DNA from: Enhygromyxa salina
GTDB lineage: Bacteria; Myxococcota_A; Polyangia; Nannocystales; Nannocystaceae
Direction of reading: 5' to 3'
NCBI RefSeq assembly: GCF_000737335.2
Contig: NZ_JMCC02000029.1
Coordinates: 62,001-126,000, forward strand
Length of the DNA stretch: 64,000 bases
Shown: positions 1 through 8,643 of the stretch, piece by piece
Layout of the letters: each line of letters opens with the position of its first letter
Position numbering within the stretch: the first letter of the stretch is position 1
Translations under genes and position numbers: made by a program
Notes under the pieces: generated by a model
Told to the model about the DNA's origin: nothing
Databases searched by the model: none
The model's input: only the letters and a program-made list of their open reading frames with translations

Positions 1-1325
1 GCAACGACGTCGACGACGTGATCTTGTACCTCTCGCCCGACGACTCGAACTCGATGAGCTCGCCGGTGCAGGTGCGCGAGCGGGTGCTGAAGGACGGGCT
101 TGGGCTCGGGCCGGTGGCGATCCGGCCGTGGGAGTTCATGAACTACTACTCGTTCGACTACGCCCCCGCAGCGGACGGCAGCTTGGCGCTGAGCGCCGAG
201 CTGCGGGTGCTCGAGGGGTTTGACGCCGGGTCCCCGCACTATCAACTGCAGCTCGCGGTCACCAGCGAAGAGATGACCGACGCCGAGCGGCCGCCCATGA
301 ACATCACGCTGGTGCTCGACACCTCGGGCTCGATGTCGGGCGAGCCGATCGAGCTGCTCAAAGAGAGCTGCCGGGCGATCGCGGCCAGCCTGCGCGAGGG
401 CGACAAGGTCTCGATGGTCGAGTGGGACACACAAAACTCGTGGACGCTGGCCGGCTACGCGGTGACGGGGCCCAATGATCCACAGCTGCTCGACAAGATC
501 GAGGCGCTGGCCGCTGGCGGGGGGACGGATCTCAACGGCGGGCTGGTCTCGGGCTACGACCTCGCCCAGCAGACCTGGGACATCGACGCGCTCAACCGCT
601 TGGTGTTGATCTCGGACGGTGGCGCCAACGCGGGCGTGACAGAAGTCGATCTGATCGCCGAGAACGCCAACTACGGCGGGTCCGACGGGATCTACTTGGT
701 TGGCGCGGGGGTCGATCTCTCGGGCACCTACAACGATGATCTGATGGACGTGGTCACCGACGCGGGCAAGGGCGCCTCGGTGTTCATCACGGATGAGGCC
801 GAAGCTTGGAAGACCTTCAACACCAACTTCATCAGCACGATGGGGCTGGCGGCGCGCAATGTTCAGGTCGAGCTGACGATGCCGCCCGGGTTCGAGATCG
901 TGAAATTCTCTGGCGAGGAGTTCTCGAGCGATCCCAAGGAGGTCGAGCCGCAGCACCTCGCGCCCAACGACTCGATGGTGTTCTTGCAGGAGGTCACGAC
1001 CTGCGCGCCGGAGCTCGTTGACGCGGACGCGGAGTTCACAGTGACCGCGACCTGGGAGGACGTGAGCAGCTTCGAGAGCGTGGAGGTCTCGCAGACCTAC
1101 AGCTTCGCGCAGCTGCTGGACACCGACGCGAGCCGCATGGCCAAGGGCGCGGCGATCATCGCGTACGTGGATGCGTTGATCGCAATCAAGAACGTCAACG
1201 GCGACGGCCCACAGGTCGAGGACGACGCGCGGGTCGCCGCCAACGCTGCCATCGCGGCCGCGCAGGCGTTGCTGCCGGGTGACGCGGATCTCGAGGAGAT
1301 CGCGGCGATCTTGCAGGCGCTCTGA
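1..1325 (+). CDS. von Willebrand factor A domain protein (5'-truncated by window edge)
   Basis: The reading frame is open to the left edge, so the true start lies outside the window. An N-terminal segment ending in MNYYSFDYAP resembles the region preceding the vWA domain in YfbK-like secreted proteins. The vWA domain follows, with the MIDAS motif DTSGSMSG (DxSxS), a downstream TDLNGG threonine, and a later Asp in LVLISDGGAN. The C-terminal part (LAARNVQVELTMPPGF onward) resembles the DUF3520 region of the same family. Metal-dependent adhesion or protein binding outside the cytoplasm is likely, because family members are usually lipoproteins, but the signal peptide is not visible here. The specific ligand is unknown. 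Confidence 0.85.
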   Translation, partial: NDVDDVILYLSPDDSNSMSSPVQVRERVLKDGLGLGPVAIRPWEFMNYYSFDYAPAADGSLALSAELRVLEGFDAGSPHYQLQLAVTSEEMTDAERPPMNITLVLDTSGSMSGEPIELLKESCRAIAASLREGDKVSMVEWDTQNSWTLAGYAVTGPNDPQLLDKIEALAAGGGTDLNGGLVSGYDLAQQTWDIDALNRLVLISDGGANAGVTEVDLIAENANYGGSDGIYLVGAGVDLSGTYNDDLMDVVTDAGKGASVFITDEAEAWKTFNTNFISTMGLAARNVQVELTMPPGFEIVKFSGEEFSSDPKEVEPQHLAPNDSMVFLQEVTTCAPELVDADAEFTVTATWEDVSSFESVEVSQTYSFAQLLDTDASRMAKGAAIIAYVDALIAIKNVNGDGPQVEDDARVAANAAIAAAQALLPGDADLEEIAAILQAL

Positions 1326-1420
1326 CGCTGCTCCCCTATCGGCTCCTGGGTTGTGAGCGTGGTCTCGGCGCTGCGGTGGGCCCGCGGCTCGGGAGCCGGT
1401 TGGGTGTGGTAGTCGGCGGC

Positions 1421-2230
1421 GTGCGACTTTCAGCGTCAGCTTCGTGGGTCTTGGCTTTTGCTTTGATGGGAATTGGGTGCGACGACCCGTCCAATGGTGG
1501 CAATGCAGCCGACAGTTTGGGCGCCGAGATGTCGGGGACGGAGTCGGGGTCCGGCACCGAGACCGAGACCGAGACCGAGACGGGTGACGGGGACGGTGAC
1601 GGGGACGGCGACGGAGACGGGGACGGAGACGGCGATGGCGATGGCGATGGCGATGCCCAGTGCTGGGACGCCCCCGAGCGGTGCTTGGACTACCTGTTTT
1701 GCTTCGGCGCGATCGCACCCGACCAGCTCGAGGCCGCCGAGGCGAAGTACGGCGAGGGGGGATCGTGCTGGTGTGGCAGCACCGAGGAGGAAGCCCAGGC
1801 CTGCTACTCGGAGTGCGTGCACGGTCTGACCGACGCCGTCGAGGACTACCCGACCGCGAACGAGTGCCAAGAGACCTACTGCAGCGTCGACGAGCTCGAC
1901 CCGGACCAGCCCTACGGTCCGATCATCGAGGGTCAGTGCCCCGCGTACGGCAACTCGCCGCAGCTCCCCTTGGTCGAGCCGTTTGGGTTGGACGGCAGCG
2001 TGTGCGCGCCGAAGTGCTCGGGCCTGGCCAACTACTGCCCGGATCACCCGCAGACCTCGGCGGCGGGGACCTGCTTTTTGACCGTGGGTGACTCCAACTA
2101 CTGCGTGAACCGCTGCTGGGTCGACTCGACGATCATCGGCGGGACCCAGTGTCCGTGCGGGGCGAGCTGCCAGCCGGACGGCTCGGTCGACGGCGACGGC
2201 AACATGCGGGGGATCTGTACTTTCGAGTGA
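1421..2230 (+). CDS. GD-linker lipoprotein, Cys-rich C-terminus, unknown function
   Basis: The probable GTG start gives a short Arg-containing N-region, a hydrophobic stretch (WVLAFALMGIG) and a lipobox-like Cys. An upstream in-frame GTG at 1376 is also possible. The lipobox is followed by a low-complexity TETETE then GDGDGD linker. The roughly 190-residue C-terminal region is rich in Cys, apparently disulfide-bonded, and matches no domain I recognise. Architecture indicates a surface or outer-membrane-anchored lipoprotein with a flexible stalk. The next gene, a kinase, is convergent and only a few bases away, so the two are not one operon. Confidence 0.7.
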   Translation: MRLSASASWVLAFALMGIGCDDPSNGGNAADSLGAEMSGTESGSGTETETETETGDGDGDGDGDGDGDGDGDGDGDGDAQCWDAPERCLDYLFCFGAIAPDQLEAAEAKYGEGGSCWCGSTEEEAQACYSECVHGLTDAVEDYPTANECQETYCSVDELDPDQPYGPIIEGQCPAYGNSPQLPLVEPFGLDGSVCAPKCSGLANYCPDHPQTSAAGTCFLTVGDSNYCVNRCWVDSTIIGGTQCPCGASCQPDGSVDGDGNMRGICTFE

Positions 2231-2234
2231 GCGA

Positions 2235-5066
2235 CTAGATCGGGTTGGCGGCCAGCCAGCGCTCGACCTGCTCGCGCTCGCCGCGAAAGTCTTCGCCAGC
2301 TTCGAGGTAGTCCGCGCGGGCCTGGGTCGCGAGCGCGTGGGCTTCGATCGTGGCCTGCTTGCGGTCCGCGTCGCTGGCCGCGTCGCTGGCCGCGAGCTGC
2401 ACGGCCCGCGCGAGCGCAAACAGTGACTCGGCGATCACGTCGGGCGAGCGCTCTTGCTGCTTGCTGGGATCCGCGGTGGGTCGCAGCAGCGCCAGCGCGG
2501 CCTCGTACTCGCCGAGCTCGGTCAGGACCCGACCCAAGGCCGTGACGGTCAGCATCACCGAGGGGTGGTCCTCGTCCATGTGCTTGCGCTTGATCTCGAG
2601 CGAGCGCTCGAGGTCTTGGCGCGCGTCGGCGTAGTCGCCCAGCCAGCGCTGGGCCTCGGCGAGGTTGTGCAGGTTGACGGCGACCGAGGGGTGCTCGCCG
2701 TCGGAGTTGGCCTCGCGGATCTTCACGGCCTTGCGGTAGTGCTCGACGGCCTCTTCGAAGTACGGGCGCGCGCGCTTGGGATCGCTCCAGGTGATGTGCC
2801 GGCCCTGCTCGAGCAAGCTGTTGCCCAGGTTGTTCTGCGAGGCGGCGGTGTAGGGGTGATCCGAGCCAAGCTGGGCCTCGAAGATCACCAGCGCCTGGCG
2901 GGCCATCTGCTCGCTCAGCTGGTGCTCGCCCTGGGCCAGCAGCGCGTTGGAGATGTTGGTCAGCGAGATCGCAACCTCGGGGTGGTCGGCGCCAAGCTGG
3001 GCCTCGCGGATCGCCAGCGCGCGACGGTGGTACTCGCCCGCGCGCTGGTTCTCGCCGCGAGCCAGCGCCAGCGAGGCGTAGTGCAAGTAGAAGTCGGCCT
3101 CGAGCAGGGGGGCGTCGCCGAGCCGGGCCAGGGCCGCGCGCGCGTCGTCAGCCAGGGCCTCGCCAGCCTCGAGGTCATGCTCGAGGAACGAGACCCGCAT
3201 CAGCTGGGTCAGCGCCTCGACTCGGGTCGCGTCGTCGCCCGCGACGTCGGCCCGCCGCAGCGCCTCACGCAGGCTCTGCTTGGCCTCGGGGGTCTTGCGG
3301 CGCTTGGACTGCAAGTCGCCGAGCAACAACAGCGCCCGCGCTTCGCCGTGCGGGGTGCCGATCGCCTGGGCCAGCGCGAGGGCCTGCTGCGCGATGTCGA
3401 GGCCCTCGTTGTACTTGCCGAGCGACTTGCGACCGTTGGCGCTGGCCAGCAGGCGCTCGAGCTCGTCGAGGCGCTCGTCGTCGACGTCGGAGAACAGCGA
3501 GCGCTCGTCGGCGCAGCTCTCGATCCGCGCGAGGCTGCTGGCCGCGACCACGGCCCGGCTGAGCACGTCGGCGTCAACGTCGACGAGCAGCTTGGTCAGC
3601 TGCTCGAGCTCGGTCAGGCGCTGGCCCAGGCACACCATCTTGCGGCCGAACAGCTCGGGGCTCTCTTCTTGGCGGACGACCGACGCCTCGCAGACCTCGC
3701 GGTGCATGATCACCCACTCGTCCGCGTAGGCGTCGAGGTGACGTGAAGTCCCGAGCCACGCGTTCTCGGCGTAGGGCGCGTTGGTGGCCGAGAACGACGC
3801 GTGCACGCGCCCGCGGATCTCGTCATCCCACACGCCCACGAGCTCGCGCTCGCCCCCTTCGCAGGGGCTTGGCGGCGGGTCTCGGGTCAGCGCCCAGCCG
3901 GTCCCGCCAAGCGCGAGGGTTGCGAGCAGCCCGCCCGCGACCAGCCACCGACGGCGCTTGCGGGGGTCGACCGCGAGCGCGGCCAGCAGCGCGTTCATGT
4001 CGGGCCAGCGCTGCTCGGGATCGACGGACATGCCGCGCTCGATCGCCCGGCGCAGCCACTGCGGGACCGCGTGCCGGCTGTGCTCGGGCTCTTCGATGCG
4101 ACCCTCGAGCACCTTCATTGCCAGCTGCCGCAGCCCGTTCGCGCGAAACGGTCGCTGGCCGTGGAGCTTCTCCCAGAGCGCCACGCAAAACGCGAACTGA
4201 TCGCTGCGCGCGTCGGCCCGGTTGCCGATGTGCTGCTCGGGCGCCATGTAGGCCGGGGTCCCCAGGATCGCGCCCGTGCGGGTCAGCGGCTGGCGCAGGG
4301 TCGAGTCGTGGGACTCGAGCAATTCGTGGCTCTGATCCAGGGTCGACTCGCCGGGCTGCTCTTGTTCGTCGAGCCCCCGCGCGAGGCCGAAGTCGAGCAC
4401 GCGCACCCGACCGTCGTCGCCAACTAGCGCGTTGTCGGGCTTGAAGTCGCGGTGCACCAACCCCGCGGCGTGGGCCGCCGCGAGCCCGCGCCCGGCCTCG
4501 CTGAATTTCTCGACGATCAGCTGCACGACCCCAGGCTGATCCTTGGGCTCCCAGTCGCGCAGCGTCACGCCTTCGATGAACTCCATGGCCACGAACACCT
4601 GGCTGCGGAACGTGCCGATCTCGTAGACGTGGACGACGTTGGGGTGCGAGAGCTTGGCCAGCGCCTGGGCCTCGCGCTTGAGCCGGGTGATGTGGGCGCC
4701 CTCTTCGTCGACGCCACGCAGCAGCTTGATCGCGATCTTGCGATCGAGCTCGGTGTCGTAGGCCGCGTACACGACACCCATGCCGCCGGCCCCAAGCCGC
4801 TTGAGCACGGTGAACTTGCCGATCTTGACCGGTTCCGCCGCGGTGCCAAACAGCCGCGAGGCCACGGCGTTGCGCAGGTGCTCCGCGTCGAGGGCCGCGA
4901 CCCGGACCGGAGCTGCGCGGGGCATGGTGCCGAGCCCCGCCTCGGCGAGCAGCTCGTGGCCATCCCGACCATGATGCTGGTCACTGTCGCTCTGCGTGCG
5001 CTCGAGCGATGGCCGCGGCTCGCGGCTGGATTCGCCGTCAGTGGTCACCTTGGACAACTTTGCCAT
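2235..5066 (-). CDS. Ser/Thr protein kinase with TPR sensor region
   Basis: This is a Hanks-type kinase. The Gly loop GAGGMGVVY is near residue 92 and the AIKLL lysine near 114. HRDFKPDN (catalytic loop), DFGLARG (metal site) and GTPAYMAPEQ (activation segment) follow in order. A single membrane-spanning stretch (LVAGGLLATLALGGTGWAL) near residue 380 follows the kinase domain. The remaining ~550 residues are Ala/Leu/Glu-rich helical repeats with a TPR pattern, such as ALAIREAQLGADHPEVA, typical of kinesin-light-chain-like TPRs. It is therefore a membrane kinase with an extracytoplasmic or scaffold TPR region, an architecture common in myxobacteria. The substrate is unknown. The 5' side faces a GC-rich palindrome and a tandem repeat. 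Confidence 0.92.
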   Translation of the reverse strand: MAKLSKVTTDGESSREPRPSLERTQSDSDQHHGRDGHELLAEAGLGTMPRAAPVRVAALDAEHLRNAVASRLFGTAAEPVKIGKFTVLKRLGAGGMGVVYAAYDTELDRKIAIKLLRGVDEEGAHITRLKREAQALAKLSHPNVVHVYEIGTFRSQVFVAMEFIEGVTLRDWEPKDQPGVVQLIVEKFSEAGRGLAAAHAAGLVHRDFKPDNALVGDDGRVRVLDFGLARGLDEQEQPGESTLDQSHELLESHDSTLRQPLTRTGAILGTPAYMAPEQHIGNRADARSDQFAFCVALWEKLHGQRPFRANGLRQLAMKVLEGRIEEPEHSRHAVPQWLRRAIERGMSVDPEQRWPDMNALLAALAVDPRKRRRWLVAGGLLATLALGGTGWALTRDPPPSPCEGGERELVGVWDDEIRGRVHASFSATNAPYAENAWLGTSRHLDAYADEWVIMHREVCEASVVRQEESPELFGRKMVCLGQRLTELEQLTKLLVDVDADVLSRAVVAASSLARIESCADERSLFSDVDDERLDELERLLASANGRKSLGKYNEGLDIAQQALALAQAIGTPHGEARALLLLGDLQSKRRKTPEAKQSLREALRRADVAGDDATRVEALTQLMRVSFLEHDLEAGEALADDARAALARLGDAPLLEADFYLHYASLALARGENQRAGEYHRRALAIREAQLGADHPEVAISLTNISNALLAQGEHQLSEQMARQALVIFEAQLGSDHPYTAASQNNLGNSLLEQGRHITWSDPKRARPYFEEAVEHYRKAVKIREANSDGEHPSVAVNLHNLAEAQRWLGDYADARQDLERSLEIKRKHMDEDHPSVMLTVTALGRVLTELGEYEAALALLRPTADPSKQQERSPDVIAESLFALARAVQLAASDAASDADRKQATIEAHALATQARADYLEAGEDFRGEREQVERWLAANPI

Positions 5067-5094
5067 GCACGGCCGCTGGGCGCGGATGCATGTG

Positions 5095-5114
5095 CCCCCC
5101 CCCGGGCGGGGGGG
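5095..5114. repeat. C9-GGGC-G7 palindromic tract
   Basis: Nine consecutive C residues are followed by GGGC and seven G residues, just upstream of the kinase start on the minus strand. The tract can form a very stable short hairpin, and the G run could contribute to a quadruplex. It may affect translation of the kinase message, but that is inference. It is also a place where sequencing errors are likely. Confidence 0.6.
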
Positions 5115-5131
5115 CTGGAGGAAGCGGCCTG

Positions 5132-5215
5132 CCAGCTCCCGGCGAGGGCCCGCCAGCTCCCGGCGAGGGCCGAATAGCTCCCGGCGAGGGCCGAATAGCT
5201 CCCGGCGAGCTCAGA
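5132..5215. repeat. Four 21-bp tandem repeats
   Basis: Four consecutive 21-bp units share the core AGCTCCCGGCGAGGGCC. The first two begin CC and the last two AT, and the last is degenerate. The array lies between the divergently oriented end of the lipoprotein gene and the kinase start. Its last unit contains the lipoprotein gene's stop codon, so the array extends across the gene end. No function is evident. Confidence 0.85.
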
Positions 5216-5891
5216 GCGCGGCGATCGTCACCGTTGCCGCGCCTGGATCGACCGTGGAGTCGACGACCACGTAGACGACCTCGCCGAGCAACATCGGGTA
5301 GGCGAGGTCCTGGCCTTCGGGCTGGCAGTCGAGCTCTTCGAGCGGCGCGCACGAGGGGCCCACGAGATAGATGACGCCCTCGAAGTCTGCGCTGTCGAGC
5401 GTGAAGGTGAACGTGCCGTCGGCTGGGGCCGTGAAGCTGAACAGCGCGTCGGGTCCAGGTGCGCCGCACGAGGCCTCGAACGAGGACATCACGTTGCCGA
5501 TTGCGATGTCGTTGTCGCCCTCGACCAGCGGCTCGGCATCGAACTCGGCGCAGGGGATCTCGCCATCGCCGTCGCCATCCCCGTCACCGGTACCATCGCC
5601 GTCGCCGTCCCCGGTAGCATCGCCGTCCCCGTCGCCGTCGCCGTCGCCGTCTCCGGTGTCGTCGCCATCACCGTCGCCGGGATCGCCGTCGCCGTCGCCG
5701 TCGCCCGTGCCCGTATCAATGTCCCCGGTAGCATCACCGTCGCCGTCGCCGTCGCCGTTCGAGCCTGTCTCTTCGTCAGCGACGTTGATGTCGATCTCTT
5801 CAGGCTCGATCTTCTCCAGGATGCAACCCTGCAGCGCGAGCGCGCCGCCCAAGACCAAGCTGGAGAGTCCAAATTTTGCTGCGTTCGTCAT
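5211..5891 (-). CDS. GD-linker lipoprotein, paralogue of its upstream neighbour
   Basis: The signal peptide ends in a lipobox (ALALQGC), followed by ILEKIEPEEIDINVADEE and a long GDGDGD/TGDGDGD linker. The C-terminal ~110-residue domain contains FTAPADGTFTFTLDSADF and ends in VYVVVDS..PGAATVTIAAL. That pattern resembles pre-peptidase C-terminal (PPC)-like beta domains, which bind or stabilise extracellular proteins. The adjacent upstream gene (start 6590) shares the post-lipobox motif KIEPEEIDI and the same domain plan, so the two look like a tandem duplication. Surface location is likely; the function is unknown. Confidence 0.8.
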   Translation of the reverse strand: MTNAAKFGLSSLVLGGALALQGCILEKIEPEEIDINVADEETGSNGDGDGDGDATGDIDTGTGDGDGDGDPGDGDGDDTGDGDGDGDGDGDATGDGDGDGTGDGDGDGDGEIPCAEFDAEPLVEGDNDIAIGNVMSSFEASCGAPGPDALFSFTAPADGTFTFTLDSADFEGVIYLVGPSCAPLEELDCQPEGQDLAYPMLLGEVVYVVVDSTVDPGAATVTIAAL

Positions 5892-5936
5892 GTCATGTTC
5901 CTCGCAAGTTCAAGGGGGCAAACGAGTTGCCAGGGG

Positions 5937-6590
5937 CTAAATGGGGTTGATCTCGAGGCTGCCGGTTCCGCCGGAGGTGAACGAGTCGATCAGAATGTAG
6001 ACCTGCTCACCCACCATCACATCGAGCTCGAGGATCTGCGGTGCGGGCTCGCAGTCGAGCTCTTCGCATAGCTGGTTCATGATGTACACCGCGCCCTCGA
6101 AGGTTGGATTGCTCAGGGTGATCTGCACGGTGCCGTCGAGGGTCGCGGTGTAGATGAACGCGGCCTCGGGTCCGGCTCCGCCACACATTCCCGCGAGCAA
6201 CGAGACGCCATCGAGTACGTCGATCTGGTTCGCGCCGTCGAACACTTCGGTTGGCACGAGGCTGTCACATGGCGTGTCGCCATCGCCATCACCGTCGCCG
6301 GTATCTGCAGTGTCGCCATCGCCATCGCCATCGCCATCGCCGTCGCCACTTGGATCCCCATCACCGTCGCCGGTGTTGGCGTCGGTCCCGCCTTCATCAT
6401 CACCAGTCTCGGTTCCGGTCACGGCACCGGTGCCGCTCTCATCAGCGACGTCGATGTCGATCTCCTCTGGTTCGATCTTGGCGATCCCGCAGCCGGTCAG
6501 CGGGAGCGAGAGCAGCAGGCCAAGACCCGCGATCCCCGCGAGGATCGGGCGTGAAGAAGGGCACGTTTTGGGAAGCAAAAAAATGGTCAT
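5937..6590 (-). CDS. GD-linker lipoprotein, tandem paralogue
   Basis: I chose the ATG at 6590, which begins MTIFLLPKTCPSSRPILAG, because it gives a clean signal peptide with lipobox LPLTGC. A longer frame upstream lacks signal character. The sequence after the Cys, GIAKIEPEEIDIDVADE, nearly repeats that of the next gene. A GDGDGD linker and a C-terminal beta domain (FIYTATLDGTVQITLSNPTF, ending GTGSLEINPI) follow. The intergenic gap to its paralogue is 45 bp, so they are probably co-transcribed. The region upstream is shared with a divergent ECF sigma factor gene, which might regulate the pair, though nothing in the sequence proves it. Confidence 0.8.
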   Translation of the reverse strand: MTIFLLPKTCPSSRPILAGIAGLGLLLSLPLTGCGIAKIEPEEIDIDVADESGTGAVTGTETGDDEGGTDANTGDGDGDPSGDGDGDGDGDGDTADTGDGDGDGDTPCDSLVPTEVFDGANQIDVLDGVSLLAGMCGGAGPEAAFIYTATLDGTVQITLSNPTFEGAVYIMNQLCEELDCEPAPQILELDVMVGEQVYILIDSFTSGGTGSLEINPI

Positions 6591-6768
6591 GAAAGTCTCG
6601 TTTGGGGCGGGCGCCCGTGGGTGGCCCCTGGGGCCCCGTCCGCAGCAAGTAGAAGTCCGAGGTAGATGTACCATGAGCGCTACGGATCGATCGTTCTTCG
6701 GCGACTGTCCTCTAGGCCAAAGCCCAGCCCTGGGCGAGAAGATTGCGCACTGCTAGGATCGCGCTGGC

Positions 6769-7416
6769 ATGGCTCAGGTACCCGCGGCCAAGTCGGACAT
6801 CGACCTGCTCGAGAGCTGGCGGGAAGGCGACGCGCGGGCCGGTAACGAGCTGTTCAACCGCCACTTCGACTGCATCTGCCGGTTCTTCGCGAACAAGGCC
6901 CCCAACGAGGTCGACGACCTCATCCAAAGAACCTTCCTCGCGTGCGTCGAGGGCCGGGATCGGTTCCGCGGCGACGCCAGCTTCCGCGGCTACTTGTTCG
7001 GCGTCGCCCGCAACGTCCTGCGCCGCTACTACCGGGACAAGCGCTACCACGACGCGCGCTTCGATCCGCTGGTGGTCTCCGTCCACGACCTCGGGCCTGG
7101 GCCGTCGCTGTTGGTGGCCGACAAGCGCGAGCAAGAGCTGTTGTTGCAGGCGCTGCGGCGGCTGCCAATGGACCATCAGATCACCCTCGAGCTCTACTAC
7201 TGGGAGAACATGTCGGGCTCGGAGCTCGCGCAGGTGCTCGAGGTGCCCGAGGGCACCGTCCGCGGGCGGATCCGCCGCGCCAAGCAGCTGCTCGAGGCCG
7301 CGCTGTCCGAGCTCGCCGAGTCACCCCAGCAGCTCGAGAGCACGATCGCCAACCTCGAGGGCTGGGCGGACTCGCTGCGTCAAAAGCTGCTGATCAAGCA
7401 GGCCGCCGACGCCTAG
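6769..7416 (+). CDS. RNA polymerase ECF-type sigma factor
   Basis: Region 2 is seen as ELFNRHFDCICRFFANKAPN..VDDLIQRTFLACVEGRDRF with the helix FRGYLFGVARNVLRRYYRDK. Region 4 is seen as ALRRLPMDHQITLELYYWENMSGSELAQVLEVPEGTVRGRIRRAK, an HTH that would contact the -35 element. At 215 residues its length is usual for the family. No anti-sigma gene is adjacent. The gene is divergent from the paralogous lipoproteins at 5.2-6.6 kb and its 3' end overlaps the convergent dehydratase gene by 4 bp. Targets are unknown; control of envelope genes would fit the context. Confidence 0.93.
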   Translation: MAQVPAAKSDIDLLESWREGDARAGNELFNRHFDCICRFFANKAPNEVDDLIQRTFLACVEGRDRFRGDASFRGYLFGVARNVLRRYYRDKRYHDARFDPLVVSVHDLGPGPSLLVADKREQELLLQALRRLPMDHQITLELYYWENMSGSELAQVLEVPEGTVRGRIRRAKQLLEAALSELAESPQQLESTIANLEGWADSLRQKLLIKQAADA

Positions 7417-8399
7417 AGCATTGAAATCTCGCGGAGCATGGCGGCGACGGTGGGCGCGTCGAGCTGCTCGGCGATGTCGCTGGAGAAGTGATACCCGGGC
7501 GGGACCGGCTTGCCCTCGCGCTTGGGGCCACCCCACCACGGAAAGCTTGGGGTGATCACGAAGTGGCGATCGTACTCGAGCACGTTGCGCGACTCGTCGG
7601 TGGTGATCATCAGCTCGTGGATCTTCTCGCCCGGGCGGATCCCGATCACCTGCTTGATGGCATCTGGCGCCACGGCGTTGGCCAAGGTCGCAACGGTGCA
7701 CGCGGGGATCTTGGGCACGAAGACCTCGCCGCCCTGGCCGTCTTGCAGGGTCAGCATGACCAGGTCGATCGCCTGCTCCATGCGGATCCAAAACCGGGTC
7801 ATCGTGGGATCGGTCAGGGTCAGGGTGCCGGTCTCGCGTTGCTGCAAGAACACGGGCAGCACGCTGCCCTTCGAGCCAACGACGTTGCCATAGCGGACCA
7901 GCTTGAACTTGGGGCCGTCCTTGCCGCTGTAGGAGTTGGCGGCGACCAGCAGCTTCTCCATGCACAGCTTGGTCGCCCCGTACAAGTTGACCGGGCTCGC
8001 GGCCTTGTCGGTCGACAGGCCGATCACGGTCTCGACGTCGCGCTCGAGCGCCGCGTCGATCAGGTTGGCCGCGCCGTCGACGTTGGTGCGGATCGCCTCG
8101 ATCGGGTTGTACTCGGCCAGCGGCACGTGCTTCATCGCGGCCGCGTGGACGACGATGTCGACGCCCCGCAGCGCTCGCAGCAGGCGGGAGCGATCCCGGA
8201 TGTCGCCGACGAAGTAGCGCAGCCGCGGATCATCGAGCTCGCGCTGCATCACGTAGTGCTTTTGCTCGTCACGCGAAAACACGATGACCTTGGCTGGCGC
8301 GTGTTGCGCGAGCAGGCGCGTGACAAAGGCGCGGCCGAACGAGCCGGTGCCGCCGGTGACGAGGATGACCTTGCCGGAGAGATCCGGCGGCGTGTCCAT
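7413..8399 (-). CDS. UDP-GlcNAc 4,6-dehydratase-like polysaccharide biosynthesis SDR
   Basis: This is an extended short-chain dehydrogenase. The Rossmann motif VTGGTGSFG is near the N-terminus, HAAAMKHVPLAEYNPIEAI is typical of the PseB/CapE/FlaA1 group, and LYGATK gives the YxxxK active site. IRPGEKIHELMITTDESRNV matches the C-terminal part of the same group. These enzymes convert UDP-GlcNAc to a 4-keto-6-deoxy sugar at the start of surface glycan pathways. I used the internal ATG at 8399 (MDTPPDLSGK), which places the Rossmann strand at a normal distance from the N-terminus. An upstream ATG at 8423 is possible. Neighbouring glycan and flippase genes support a role in surface polysaccharide. 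Confidence 0.88.
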   Translation of the reverse strand: MDTPPDLSGKVILVTGGTGSFGRAFVTRLLAQHAPAKVIVFSRDEQKHYVMQRELDDPRLRYFVGDIRDRSRLLRALRGVDIVVHAAAMKHVPLAEYNPIEAIRTNVDGAANLIDAALERDVETVIGLSTDKAASPVNLYGATKLCMEKLLVAANSYSGKDGPKFKLVRYGNVVGSKGSVLPVFLQQRETGTLTLTDPTMTRFWIRMEQAIDLVMLTLQDGQGGEVFVPKIPACTVATLANAVAPDAIKQVIGIRPGEKIHELMITTDESRNVLEYDRHFVITPSFPWWGGPKREGKPVPPGYHFSSDIAEQLDAPTVAAMLREISML

Positions 8400-8460
8400 G
8401 AGTGGGGGCCAGAGCGAGGCCATTGCGGGGCATCCTCAGAGGCGCACCGGGCCGTGTCAA

Positions 8461-8638
8461 CTAGAGCGCCGGTCAGTTTGCGGTCGTGTGGACCCAGACC
8501 GGCGCTTGACACCCTCAAACGGGCCGGGCAAACGAGCGAAGCGCTCCCCAGTCGCCCAGACCGGAGGGCGCGAGCGAAGCGAGTGCGTTGGAACGCGCGG
8601 AGGCGAGCCGAGCACGATCCGAGTCTGGGCGATTGGGG
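8461..8638. repeat. Composite of two hairpin repeats upstream of a glycan gene
   Basis: The left end (8461-8509) begins CTAGAGCGCCGGTCAGTTTG, almost the same as the terminal repeat of the 168-bp hairpin elements at 11191 and 54670, and closes with a short inverted partner (GACCGGCGCTTGA). A second hairpin has arms at 8546-8561 and 8623-8638, 16 bp with one mismatch that is G-U compatible. Between the arms lies GCGAGCGAAGCGAGTG, a motif also found in the repeat array at 39 kb. This block sits where the 5' end of the next gene would be expected. Confidence 0.7.
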
Positions 8639-8643
8639 CCTCG